DNA from: Echinometra lucunter
Taxonomy: Eukaryota > Echinodermata > Echinoidea > Camarodonta > Echinometridae
Reading direction: 5' to 3'
Assembly (NCBI GenBank): GCA_029962745.1
Contig: CM057153.1
Span: 12,182,518-12,246,517 of the forward strand
DNA length: 64,000 bases
Positions 35,886 through 47,724 of this stretch are shown piece by piece. Both the position numbers and the translations under genes were made by a program. The notes beneath the pieces are model-generated. The model saw only the letters and a list, made by a program, of their open reading frames with translations. It made no database searches and was not told where the DNA came from. How positions within the stretch are numbered: the stretch's first letter is position 1; each line of letters opens with the position of its first letter.

Positions 35886-36245
35886 ATGAATAACTTTCTT
35901 GATGCTTGTTCATATACGAAGCTGGTAGCAGCAAACCTCTGCATTTTATTTGTTTTTTGCCCATAAGGGAATAGTAAATGAGGCTGGCACCCACATAAAA
36001 CGCAGAGGTAAAAATCATCTTTTATGCCTCCTGCCGGTAAAAAAGTGTGACCCACTGAATTTTTGCAAAATCGGCTCAAAATATAATGTCATAAGTTTAA
36101 CTTTGGGCAAAACTCTCTGTTATTTTAATGTTAACTTTTATTAATGCATTTACTCATTATCATACATGTAAATGGTGCAAGGAAAAAGAAAATGGGGGTT
36201 TTCCATGGGGTTTGCTGCTGGATAAACAAATTAGTTTTTACATAA
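35886..36245. repeat. Dispersed repeat, copy 2 of 2
   Basis: Divergent copy of 2097-2440: GCTTGTTCATATACGAA, TTTATGCCTCCTGCCGG, TTGGGCAAAACTCT and GGGTTTGCTGCTGGATA occur in the same order. Confidence 0.5.
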
Positions 36246-37400
36246 GGTAGAGTGATAGAATAAACCAACATTCAGTCAAGGAGAAATGACAGCAAATTTG
36301 AGAATTGATTAAAATTTTATGAGGAAAGTGTTCAAGTAGTCAGTGGCGTATGCCTCGTTTTGTAATTAGAGAAAGCCTTCACCATTCATATCAACTCATG
36401 TCATGAGTCCATGCTCAACAAAGCTTTGATTGAAGGGAATGGATATGAATTGAAGTGTTCATTATGTATTTGCCACTTCAAATGTTTTCTTTTTAAGTTG
36501 ACTCTTGGTTCGGTAATACATCTGACATTTCCAAGTGTTACGGAACGGTATCAATAACACATCCCCTTCTAGAGATAACCATCCTTCTGAATGTGAAGTT
36601 TGAAGTTGTGAAATTTGGTGGCAGTCTGCGGTAAATATGAAAGGTTGCCTTGTAAAGGGCAAAGTGATTGGCTTACGTCTTTTTATTATTACTCTCCTGT
36701 TGTTTTGCTTCATCTTTTTTTTCTGGGTCATCTTGCGAGGGAGCTCTAATTAAGTTTGTAAAAATTTCAGATCTTTGGGGTTTAGGGGAGCAGTTTTTAA
36801 TTGTGTTTCATGACGATTTCGCTGGTTCGTGCAGTTCAGTGTTGACCGGGATGCCTGTGCAAATGCTACCCTTGATTGCACAGTACTAGAAGAGAAATGA
36901 AATCTTGTGAGACTCAGGCATCAGACAGAAATGAGAAAATTCTTCCTATCTTATAAAGAAAAATGATAAAAATGAAAGATAGCATTGTGTCATCTTGCCA
37001 AAGTTATTGACATCTATGCCAAAGGAAGGCCAATAACTTTAATAGGGGGAAAAACGTAAAGAGAGACTTTGACATAATTCTACTAGAAAACAAGCCAAAA
37101 TGAATTTAAGTACTTTAGGTCCTTTTATTGATTTTGAATTTTACTAAGATGCTCAAAAAATCATGTTTCAATTTAATCAGTTTTTTACATCATATATGCC
37201 AAAATGTGTGTGTTTCTTAGTTTTCATTGCAATTTTTATAAATGTTATAATTGCATGATAATTGCCTCTTCTTAGGATTTTTTTCTTTCTCCAGTGCAGG
37301 CTTTTTATTGGTCTTCTTGTTGATACATTCTTTTGAACTGACGTATTGCCTGAACCCCATGCTCCTAGTCTTCAATGTCTTTAGGATACTCTTTTATTTT
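36246..37400. other. Sequence without recognised features
   Basis: AT-rich. A short block near 36810-36890 is GC-richer and open on the plus strand, but lacks splice support. Confidence 0.35.
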
Positions 37401-37462
37401 GCTATAACACACATTTTCCAGAGACAAGGACAGCCTAAGCTGAGTATTCAATGGTTTAATGA
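37401..37462 (+). repeat. Short dispersed repeat abutting the long-TIR element
   Basis: GCTATAACACACATTTTCCA then AGAGAC, ending TATTCAATGGTTTAATGA, in the same order as the copy at 53939-54001. Confidence 0.5.
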
Positions 37463-38656
37463 CTAGTCGGTTGGACAATTTACAAACCTAGAAAAGTTCT
37501 TTCCGTTGAAGTTTTTTCATTGATTTAGGTTCCTATGTAGTTTATGAACATTTTTAGCTTGGTTGCCCAAACAGCAACCTTGAGCAATTTTCATAATTTG
37601 CATAAATCTGTATGAATACAGGATATGCCACCCTAGATAACTTACACAGAATATGTAAATTGAACTACGTACTAATTGTGTGTGTGCGGTGATACGGAAC
37701 TAGCATTGTCAATCTTGTGAATTCAACCTTTGATGAAACGAAACGGGGTACACTGATGTGTGATACTTCAATAAAATAGGGGTTTTGTAAGGATGTAGAA
37801 TAGAATTTAAACATATTTTTACGATTACAGGTCAGGGTTTAGTACTGAAAATCAAGGAAATGTCAACTTCGTTATCTAAATGATTGAAAACTTGGTCTTA
37901 CATTCATTAAGAATGGTACTAATGGTATATATTCTCCGTTTAGGCCCATCTTTAAAAAAAAAAAAAGGTTTACTGCAGCCATATACTAGTCGGAATTAAG
38001 GAGCGTTCACACACAGAATCACATATCAGCGGTTGAAAATATTTGGGCTCTAGCATTTTAACAAAATAAAAGACAAAAAGTCTTATAATTAAATAGATAC
38101 ATCATTCTGCAACAATCACATCATATTTAAAAAAGGAAAAACATCCTTTTGAAATGTACAATTGAATTTGAAACATACTTGTCTTGTTAGGGTGTACAAA
38201 TAACGTTGATTTAATCCATATGGCTAACATTACACGAAGAGGTACCCCCAAAGGAACTAAAACAATACAAGAAGGCTGCTAACCTGCTTGCGCACATTAA
38301 TACCGGTTCATTAGGAGCAGGCCTACTGTCATTCTAGGTGCAAAAAGTATAGTAATGTTGTTTACAGATATTAAGTTGATATCAACATGATTCTTAGTAC
38401 AAAAACGTGATTTCCGTATCACCTCACATACACAATTGGCTCGTAGTTCAGTTTGAACATTCTGTGTGAGTTGTCTTTGCGCTGTAAAACATATACGCAT
38501 ACAGATTTATGCAAATTATGCAAATTGCTCAAGGTTGCTGTTGGGCAACCAAGCTGAAAATGTTCATAAACTATAGGAACCTAAATCAATGAAAAAACTT
38601 CAACGGAAAGGTTCTAGGTTACAATGTTAGCTAAGTAGGACTGCCCAACCGACTAG
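37463..38656. mobile_element. Long-TIR DNA element, about 1.2 kb, non-autonomous
   Basis: The left arm (about 37463-37695) and right arm (about 38425-38656) are inverted copies over about 230 bp. They begin CTAGTCGGTTGG and share CTTTCCGTTGAAGTTTTTTC, TTGGTTGCCCAACAGCAACC-like words and GGTGATACGGAA. Identity is high near the ends and falls inwards with small indels. The 730-bp centre has no usable frame. The terminal 12-mer also occurs alone at 7979-7990. No target duplication found. Confidence 0.85.
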
Positions 38657-38745
38657 ACAGTGCTCTGCAGCACATGACTAAACTGTCCACCAATCAGTGA
38701 GCCCACAAAGTCACCTTCAGAGTCAGGAGAGGTGCTTTGTGACTA

Positions 38746-39134
38746 AGACCCCTTTTACACCCAGCGGCTGAGGCCGGGCCATGGCCCGGCACCGCAATTT
38801 TGTGCATTTACACAGGGACCGTGGCCAGGGTCTGTATCTAGATCCTTTCAAAGTTTCATCGTAGGAGCGCTCTACAATTTGACAAAGCCTTTTTTATCCC
38901 CGCGCGCCCGGTTTGTAATTCTACAATATTGGCTTTATGACATCTTTGAAAACGGAAGATGCCCCGCATTTGGCCCCGCTCCGCATTTACACCAAAACTG
39001 GCTGCAGGCCGGCTGCGGCCGAGACTACCTCCAGAGCTGAGTGGAAATTGGCCCCGCATTTGGCACCGCATTTGATTTTTTACTTTTTACACCAAGGCCG
39101 GGCCGCGGCCCAAGGCTTGTTGTAAAAGGGGTCT
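38746..39134. mobile_element. MITE with ACCCCTTTTACA ends and GC-rich interior
   Basis: AGACCCCTTTTACA (38746-38759) is exactly inverted at 39121-39134. The interior repeats GGCCGGGCC/GGCCGCGGCC and GGCCCCGCATTT words in both orientations, giving a strong GC foldback in AT-rich surroundings. Its end word resembles that of 16384-16878 (CCCCTTTCACA). No gene. Confidence 0.8.
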
Positions 39135-40554
39135 AAGGCATAGAAATTTCCTATTTCAGAGGAAAAGAAAGAAAAGAAAAGTAGTATTACTTTCAGTCAG
39201 TACCAGAGTAGAAATAATCAGAATCAAAATAGATGAGGTATTCTTAGTAGGAAGCACTATTATAAACCCACAGAGTACTCTTTCTTCTATTTGGTGTGCA
39301 ATAAGCGCATCAATCTTATACTCAATGTTCCACCTACCCAGTATCAGGCAGATTGAATGCTAACCTTAGCCAGAGTTTACATTGCTTGGTAAAAGCAACT
39401 TAACAGTTTCTCAGAAACGGTTGTTGTATACATTGAATAATGAATAATCTACTCACTGAAATCTTTTTTAAGGTATGAATGCTGTAATACAGCAAATTCA
39501 GCAAATTGATTGTATTGTATTATATTTCACTTATTTAATCACAGTAAAAGCCTGGCATAAACTTTTCTGCAAGGCTGTGAATTATATACAAGGAAATTTC
39601 TTGTGAAACTATAGAAATCATCCATGTTTATGCCACACATATGGTGTTTTTTTTTTTTTTCATTATTCATTTTTTAGGTGTGAAATCCATAAATCAGTAC
39701 TCTCCAATCAACTATAGATAGTATTTCTGTGTTTCTCATGCAACTATGTTTGTCCAAAGGAAGCCAAAGGAAAATATGATTGATTTTTGTGTTCCTTTTC
39801 CAGTGACTAATTTCAGTTTGAACGAGTTTTGAATTTTGCAAGATTAAGATTAACACAGATGCAATAGAAATTAAAGATTTCCTCTGCATTCACCCTTCCC
39901 TTTCGGTGGGCAATTTATTAGAATTCAGGATCTTTGATGACGTAATTTCGACTTTGCCGACATGATTACTGGGAAGTGACATGAAATAATGCAAGGAATC
40001 CCAGCTGTATACATGAGCAGGAATGGAAAGATGGGACTTTACTATCTGAGAAGTATTAGACAGCCATCAATCTTACAGCGCGCGGCAGTAAGATGCCAGG
40101 ATATTGGGTTGTAATGAAGATAGATTCCATGGTACACTGAAACTACATTTAGATCTGGAAGGGTGTCTGATACTAATGCATTTTGTGACATCTCGGGTGA
40201 AGTATTGGTGATGAATTGGGTTTAAAGGGAAACTGATAATAGGATAAAGACGTATCTAGACCATTTAATTTGAGCCTTCTTGGAACTTCAACCCCAGTAG
40301 ATATTACTTTTTAAGCAGCTAAATTTAGAAAATGAGGTCTGCACAACTCCAATGCAAGACTAAACTTTCCACCATGACTACTATAGATTTACATAGATCT
40401 ACAGAATATTTCATTTGAATTAATTCATTTTGTTCTCTTTATTTATTTATGCTCATCCCGGGGGATGTAAAAGGTTTCCTATGTTTTAATCACTCAGTCT
40501 AAGACCCTTATACATTTTTCATATTCATGAGCTTGTAAATACTGAGTACAATAT
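39135..40554. other. Sequence without recognised features
   Basis: AT-rich; a T13 run occurs near 39647. No exon, RNA gene or element end found. Confidence 0.4.
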
Positions 40555-41095
40555 ATTGTTGTCGGTCTTACAAACTGGCAAATAGCCAAAATTGGGTAAA
40601 AAAAATCAATTTTCACTTTTTTGCATATTTGGACAGTGTATGTCAGAATCTATCGAGTGACAAAATTCCATCACTCAATTTTGTTTATTTTTAGAGAAAT
40701 CCTGTTTTTTATATTTTTGAGTGAACGGCGAATAGCATTTTGCGATCTTACAAACCGGCGAATAGGCGGCGAATAAGGTATGTTCTGACCTCACGCACAA
40801 GCCTTTCATTCTTATGAACCAGCGAATAAGTGCCAAATAGCCTGTATTTCTGACCAGGTGTGCGATTTTTTTTGTTCTTATAGGTTTGTAAGCTAATAAT
40901 TTGAGTTTTCTATATATATATATATAGTGCTTAATACAAACACGATATTAAAATACAGTATATAAACTCTTTTACAACGATTATAAGCATATGAATTCAC
41001 TGCTCAAAAAGGTGAAAAAATTTAAATGCGTTTTTCACTGAACTGTGTTTTTCTGCAAGGATGGGCTATTTGCCGTTTGTAAGACCGACAATGAT
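40555..41095. mobile_element. MITE with GTCGGTCTTACAAAC ends and internal copies of the end word
   Basis: Left TTGTCGGTCTTACAAACTGG (from 40559) and right CGTTTGTAAGACCGACAA (to 41091) are inverted repeats, extending through GGCAAATAGCC. Variants of CTTACAAACCGGCGAATAGG recur inside near 40747, 40810 and (inverted) 40880. No open frame or clear target duplication. Confidence 0.8.
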
Positions 41096-41160
41096 ATCTA
41101 CATGTGTTATGCTGAAGAACCAAGCAAGACTGATTTTCCTTGGTCATTGTTGTATCATCA

Positions 41161-41330
41161 CTCCTTCTTTCTCTCTTTCTTTCTTCCTTTCTTTCTTTCT
41201 TTGTTTCTTTGTTTTTCTCTTGTCACTCTCTTATTTTCTTTCTTTCCTTCCCTCTTGTCTCATTCTCTCTTTCTCTATCTTTATTTGTCACTATCTTTCT
41301 GTCTCTCTGAATGAGTCTCTCATTCACCTT
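41161..41330. repeat. Polypyrimidine (CTTT/CT)n tract
   Basis: Almost only C and T on the plus strand, immediately right of the element at 40555. It explains the Ser/Phe/Leu-rich frames here. Confidence 0.9.
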
Positions 41331-42774
41331 CCATCCCACTTCAATCAACATTGATTTCAGCTAAGGCTTGAGGATGCGCATTGGTAGAAGTGATGGTATC
41401 CGTTAAGAAAATAAATGAGTTCCCCCCTTGCGCCAAATGTCAGACCTGGCAGGATAATCCAGGGGGCTCGAGAAGGAATATGTCCGACCCAGAATTTTGG
41501 GAAACAAGATGATGTTGAAAGAGTTCCCCTCTTTCATGTTCCTTTGGCGATCCTTCAGCCTGGGATTAGGGCCTTTAAGTCCCGTAATTCCATAAATTAA
41601 CCCAGATACCGACAAGATATTCAATGAGGAAAGTTCATCAGGAGAGACATGTTGATACATCGTTTGATCAAAGGAAAGAAATACAGCCAAATAATATGTG
41701 TAGCACCGTCAAAGTGAAAGAAAAAATAATTAGAGAAAACAGGGTTATTATTATTAAATGGCTATTTTATGTTGGCAGGTTTTTTTTTTGGTTTTTTTAG
41801 TGGTAAATTTAATCAAGATGTTTCCTCATGCACGAAGAGCAATGAATAATGTTGAAAGTTTGGTTTTCTTAAAAATATACTGTCATTTGACCATGTTCCC
41901 ATAGGAATAGACTGGACTGGTTTAAAAATTCTGAAGTTCTTTCCCCATGAATATACATCCAATCCAATCCAATCGATGTATTTGTGGAGAGCCAAATTGC
42001 GATCTGCACTGGAAATCATAAAGCAGCAATGGATTAAAATTATCATTATAATCTATACACTTAATTTATTGTGTAATAAGAAACATTATTTTTCTTTTAT
42101 TTGATTGGATGCATTTATGGAAGACTGATTAAGAGGTTTGCCCTGCAGAAAAAGGTACTATGGTTTCCAAGGTATTTTGACAAAATTACCTTCAAAACCA
42201 TGAAAGTACCACACAAATGCCATCGAATTACCGTGGTACCCATGGTACTCTTTTACAAGGGTGAGGAAATAAATGTATTTAATCTTTTCTTGCAATTGTA
42301 CAGGTAAGGCAAAACAAAACAAAAAACAAATAAAATGCCAAACAATCACCGACATTTTGTCAAAAAGTGTGATTGTGTGTTCAGTGTGTGAAAGAATGCT
42401 TTTTTGTCAAATCAGGTTGATGTGATGCCTTTAATTTCTCTCTTTTTTTCAATAATTCCCCACAGCCACTTGGAGTCTTTCATTACGCATTGTGTCTGAT
42501 GGCTCAACTTCCATTAAAATTGCTAGCTACTTACTGGCTTTCCTCTGAATCAAAGAAATGAAAAGAAAAAGAAAAACAAACAAGCCATCCATGATGTGAG
42601 AAATGGCGTGTTGGTCCTTTTTTAGCCTCCAGCTTAATGGCTAGCTAGGGTACTTCTTCTTTAATGGAAACTAACATATCATCCCTGACAGAGGCCAACG
42701 AGAAATAAAGAGGCCATTCGATTGGAAGGAAAGTGTTCACATCAGTTCCAAATCAAAGATAAAGTCACTTCCTC
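41331..42774. other. Sequence without supported genes
   Basis: A GC-richer, possibly conserved block at about 41411-41600 is open for 95 codons on the minus strand, but has no splice sites. At 42475 a good pyrimidine tract and CAG precede 28 open codons with no donor. Neither is called. Confidence 0.35.
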
Positions 42775-43065
42775 TAAAAAAGAAAAAAAGAAAGGAAGAG
42801 GGAGGGGTGCAAGAAAGAGAGAGAGAGTAAGGAGGTGGGAGGGAGAGGGGGAGAGAGAGAGGGGGAGAGAGATGGGAGGAGGAGAGATCGAGATCGAGAT
42901 CGAGGGGAGAGTGGTGGTGGGGGGGGGGGAGAGGGGGGAGATGGGAAGGGAGGAGAGAAACAATGGAAGCAAATTTTCAGGCTGAAAGTATTTGTATGAT
43001 TTTCAAATTATAGATAAATATCTTCCTCTTAAAAATGAAGAGAAAGAAAGAGAGAGAGAGAGAAG
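42775..43065. repeat. Purine-rich (GA/GGA) low-complexity block
   Basis: Includes GAGATC triple repeats at about 42885-42903 and a G9 run near 42920. Confidence 0.9.
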
Positions 43066-43942
43066 CAGTTTACCCTGAAGGAAAATGTTCAAATGAGTCC
43101 CTAGTGAGAGATGAGAAGCCATTTATTGTAACGGAAAGTGTTCACGCAAGCTCCAAATTGTATGTTTTTTAGGAATAAACGTCATCCACTTTGAATGAAA
43201 GTGTTCCCAGAAGCCCCGCAACATAAAATAACTTTTCCCGATATAAGGGAAGGAAACCACTATCTATCCTGTGTAGTTTTTAGACAACACCGAGTTGTTG
43301 CTGCTTTTAGACCTACCCATTGGTAGGAAGAAGGGAGTGGAGAGAAAAAAGTGTTCATGTGAGTCATTTGTCATGAGTATGTATTATTTGGTCAATCTGA
43401 AAGGTGAATATGACTATGAGGACATGATATTTCCTTTTTATACATGTACTTAGATCCACTCAGCCTGGAAAGGAGCAGGCATATTTCCTCATTCATTTAG
43501 ATAATGTGCACACTTTTTGAATCAGTTGTGTATATCAATCAGATCTGATGTTGCTGGTATGATATTTGATAACCATTTATATATAAAAAAAAAAAAATTA
43601 TAGTATGGTAATTAATAATCTGACATGCATCTGGCTTATTCACAACAGATACATATTTATGGTTTTGGTGTTGTTGTTTTTTAAACCAGTGAAGGGAGTA
43701 TACACTGTATGAGGTTAATCTCTATCTTAAAATCATCGCTGATTTGATAGAGAATTGAGGATTCAGTAAAACTTGGCAGGCTTGATCATTGAAAATCTCT
43801 CTTGAAACAAAAGTGCTTTCATTTCCTATAAACATGCAGCCACTATAGGAGTGGTATTGGTGTATATCCAGTAAATCCAAGTATCCAAGAGAGATATTAT
43901 TGATCAATGTTGATAACCATCACTAGCATCACAAATTTACCA

Positions 43943-44325
43943 TGTTTACACAGTGACTCGGCTCGAGTGTTGAATCCTCAAGCAGGGTCAAACGCTGCGA
44001 TGAGGGCAACTGTGATCGTGTTTATATGGGAACAAAAAAGGCGAGTTCAACACGGCCCGCGGACCACGAACGGAAGTAGAATCGTGATGAATTGCCTAGT
44101 TCGCCCAATGGCCTAGGTCAGTGGATTCAACACGGCTTTCTGTTTACACACAAAAAAATTGGCGAGTCTGACTCGGCTCGCGGATCGAAACCTGCAATTC
44201 TGGTGGATCAAAAGTGGTGTTCAACACGGCTCGCGGGTCACACTGATCCTGTTTACATGACATAAAATTGCTGTGTTGAGCACGTGTCGCGTGTCGAACC
44301 CCCAAGCCGAGTCACTGTGTAAACA
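43943..44325. mobile_element. MITE with TGTTTACACAGTGACTCGGC ends and internal modules
   Basis: The 21-bp termini at 43943-43963 and 44305-44325 are perfect inverted repeats. Inside, GTTTACA words recur about every 60-80 bp in both orientations, interleaved with TTCAACACGGCYCGCGG and GACTCGGCTCG. The interior is CpG-rich against AT-rich flanks. No coding capacity. Confidence 0.85.
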
Positions 44326-47300
44326 CAGAAATTGTCTGTTTCTCTTCCTACTATCACAACTGCTTATCTGTCTTTTATGCTGCATGAATTTCAAAATGTC
44401 AGGGTAGTGTAATTCGATGTGTCTCTTTATTACAGAAATGTTGTACATGAACCTAGCCTTTAGGCCTTTATGTGTATTAATCTACAGTATGGATATGAAT
44501 TTTTTTTTCTCTGAAGTTCTATCACTTCTGATGGTTTTGTGTATCTTGTAAATGTTCTCCAAATTCAATTTTGTTTCCTTATATTAGATGTGTTTTTTTT
44601 CTTTGCTATTGTCTCTGCTTTGCCATATCCTGTTTTGTTAAAGTTATTTTCCACTACCCATAGTTAAGTTTGTTTCTCCAGTAATTCCTTGATTCCCACA
44701 TGCCTGTCATTGATCTGCCTCTCTCTCCAATTTCTTCTGAATAGATTGTTGAGTTTTCTTTCTTTATGCTGATTTTCAAAAATGATTATATTAGTCAGTG
44801 CACTATAATAGTGTTTGGAGGTTTCTTGCTTTCTCTTATGCCTACCCATGTACCTGATATTTTTTGTACCCTCTGTAAAGTGTGTCTGTGGAATAAACAA
44901 GAGCTTATAGGAGTGAAGTTGAGGGAGAAAGAGGCTATTAAAAATCCTAAATCAATTAAAGTTTAAGAGAAAAGAAATTAGAAAAAATAGATTAGAATTA
45001 GAGTTTTAGGAAATAGATCTAGAACTTTGTAAAACTGAAAAATAAGGAATTTCAGTGAGAAACTGGGAAGTACTGAGGTGCACAGGAAGAGACAGACAAA
45101 GAACGCATGAAAAATGGAAATCAAATAAATACTTCATGACATGTTTTCAAAACAAGAGCCCTGGTACTTAATGCATTGTGTAAACATTTATCACAAGAGT
45201 GCATCCTCTGAGGAGCTATTATTACTTTCCATCTTCCCGACACCATCATCCATTCCTCATCTTTCCTCCGCTCCATCTCCAGCCCTCCGGGTCTGTGAGA
45301 TAATGGGGTCCTGCTCTGCCCCTTGATGGTGGATGTATAGCATCCAATCAAGTGTAGTTCTACCCTCGGGTCTCCCCAATCAATGTTGATTAACATGAAA
45401 GGGCCCCAAGCAAGGCAGAAAAGCTGAAAGTCATATGATGTGACATTCTCATCAGAGATATACATGTAGCAGAGCCTCTATGTTTACAGAGGATGCAGTA
45501 TGTTTCGTTTACGTTTTTAAAATCATTTGCATACTGTATAACTTGGAAGAGTAATCAACTTATTTATTAAAAGGGTCATTTCAGCTTTTAAAGTCAGAGA
45601 ATTTTGTGAAGGGGGTAGAGGATTCAGAAATTCTTCAAACAACTGGAACAATTTAAGGGAAAAGTATCACATTTTCCCAGTTTGGGTCTAAGATGAAAAG
45701 GATCCCTTTTCCCTTATCTTTTTTTTTAAACGATATGTTACTTTAGGTTTGAAAAAGCACAGGCTGGTTGTAGCACTCTCCCCTTCACCTTTAAATCCAT
45801 CTCTGCCCGGCCACCATGCCAACAACTGTTTGTATCTATGTGCAAAGCAGCTACAGGCTTCAATTAAATCTTGGTAAATAGAAGCTGGAGGTGAATCTAA
45901 TTGCAAACGCTCGTGTTACACGTTCCTACAGGAATCCAATCTCCAGTGCCTGCATTGAAATGTGCACATGGTTTTCCCCCCATACCTTTAATTGAACCCA
46001 TTTGTTAGTGGTATTCTTATTTTTAGTTGAATGTTCAGAAGAAAATCAGGTGAGAATCAGATTTCTGCCTGCCTCGTGGCTAGGGGAACATTGCATGTGT
46101 TTGGAGCCAGAAGGATATTAACTCATATCATTTTATCCAGAGATTATGTCTTTCTGGCTCCAAACGTACAATTTTGCAATACCAGAAACTAAAGTTGTAG
46201 AGAAATTGATTGTTGTGGAGAAATTGATTGTTGCAATGTTGCCTAAAATAGGCAAATTCCATGGCATTATGACAGTTCTCTGCTGTTCAACTATCATTTC
46301 TATGCTTTCAGGTGTTTCATCTTAGTTCCTGTTTTATTAATTTTTTAAAATCCAAATTGAAACAGAGATGTTCCATGGTATATGCCATGAATTCATTTTC
46401 AGAAGTGACAAACATGTATCATGATGAAACTGCTTGAAATTTTTTAAGCTTGCCTCTCGGAAGGGGTTTGCCAACAAAGCCATAAACTGCACTTGAAGTA
46501 CAGTGTAGTTAACAAATTTGTATGTATTATGTAGAACTGTGCAGAATCTAACAAAATCATAGTACTGAAAATTAGCATTTTCATGTACAAATTTGATGCA
46601 AATGAAACATAAGTGAAACATTCATCAGCTAATTAGCATACCAACCCACAAGAGTGGCTACACTGTATTTTCCACTTGAGCTGTCGGAAAATGATGGCAG
46701 TTAATCTGATCATTCATGGGTAGGTAAATTGCACTTTGGGGTTTCAGTGTAGAAAGAAATGTTCTTGATAGATTTTCAGATTTTCATCCCAAGTGGGGGG
46801 GGGGGGGGGCAGGAAGGTATAATTCATTGGCCTGTACATCATCCACTTACATGAAAAGGTGTAAAAAGGGTACTTTTTCAGTTACACATTTAGGGTATCT
46901 AAAACAGCAAAGTCAAGAAAAAGGGTTTCACATTCAGAGGTGATGATGCAATCCTTGAATAAAATCCCTGTTAATGGTATAAAAAATCAGAAGATGTTAT
47001 ACAGGTTTCCCTGTTTAGGGTATCAAAACCACTCCTACTTCAATCCTCATGTAGGGTGCTTTTCAGAAAGTGATGTACACGGATGATGTACAAGCCTCAG
47101 TGAGACATAACCCCCCCCCCCCCCCCCAGGATTTTCGTGATAATTTGTTGTGAAGTGGTAATTGTAAAGTGTTTGCAGTGAACATATCAAGGTATTATAC
47201 TTCTTCAAGTGATATGTGATGTTAGCTTAAAGTCGCCAGTAACATTTTATGTCATCTCATCTTTCAAAATGTTGAGGGCTGTGTTTACTGATGGTGGGCA

Positions 47301-47650
47301 TAGTCTTTCTTGAACATTCACTTTCGCCATTTCTTTGTATGATGCCTTATCCCATAGACTCTGGTCATGTCAGCCCACGCAGCGAGTGGGATTAAATGTT
47401 CGTGGAAAGGAGAAATTGGAACATGTTGGTTTTTCCAGCTGGATCCTTTTAGCACTTTGGAGGGGGGACAGAATCTCTTTCAAGGTTCCAATTGAAATTT
47501 GATCTCCTTCTCAAGCTACTTGAAGTATTGTACCATGGAACATTCAAGCGCACATGACCTTCGTAAGACAAACACCATATCATCTGTTAAGAGCACGAAG
47601 GGTGTAAATTCTATAAGAAAGTACTAAAAGTGGTATCCACTTCCTCGAGA
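44326..47650. other. Sequence without recognised genes
   Basis: AT-rich with a G13 run near 46795 and a C16 run near 47110. The open frames here lack motifs and splice support. Confidence 0.4.
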
Positions 47651-47711
47651 GTTGTTCAAATATGTAGTTGTTCAGGAGTTGCTTGTATGAACAACTACAT
47701 ATTTGAACAAC
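47651..47711. repeat. Perfect 24-bp hairpin with a partial third copy
   Basis: GTTGTTCAAATATGTAGTTG plus TTCA (47651-47674) is exactly inverted at 47688-47711, with a 13-nt loop. Another ACAACTACATATTTG copy overlaps to the right (to about 47724). Confidence 0.9.
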
Positions 47712-47724
47712 TACATATTTGTTC

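Noticed and set aside
41403..41690. 95-codon minus-strand frame in a GC-richer block
   Set aside because: No splice borders or recognisable domain; it may be a conserved non-coding segment, which cannot be judged from one sequence.
42475..42560. Open frame after a strong acceptor-like CCCCACAG
   Set aside because: The phase would fit the 24310 exon, but there is no plausible donor before the TGA and the composition is not coding-like.
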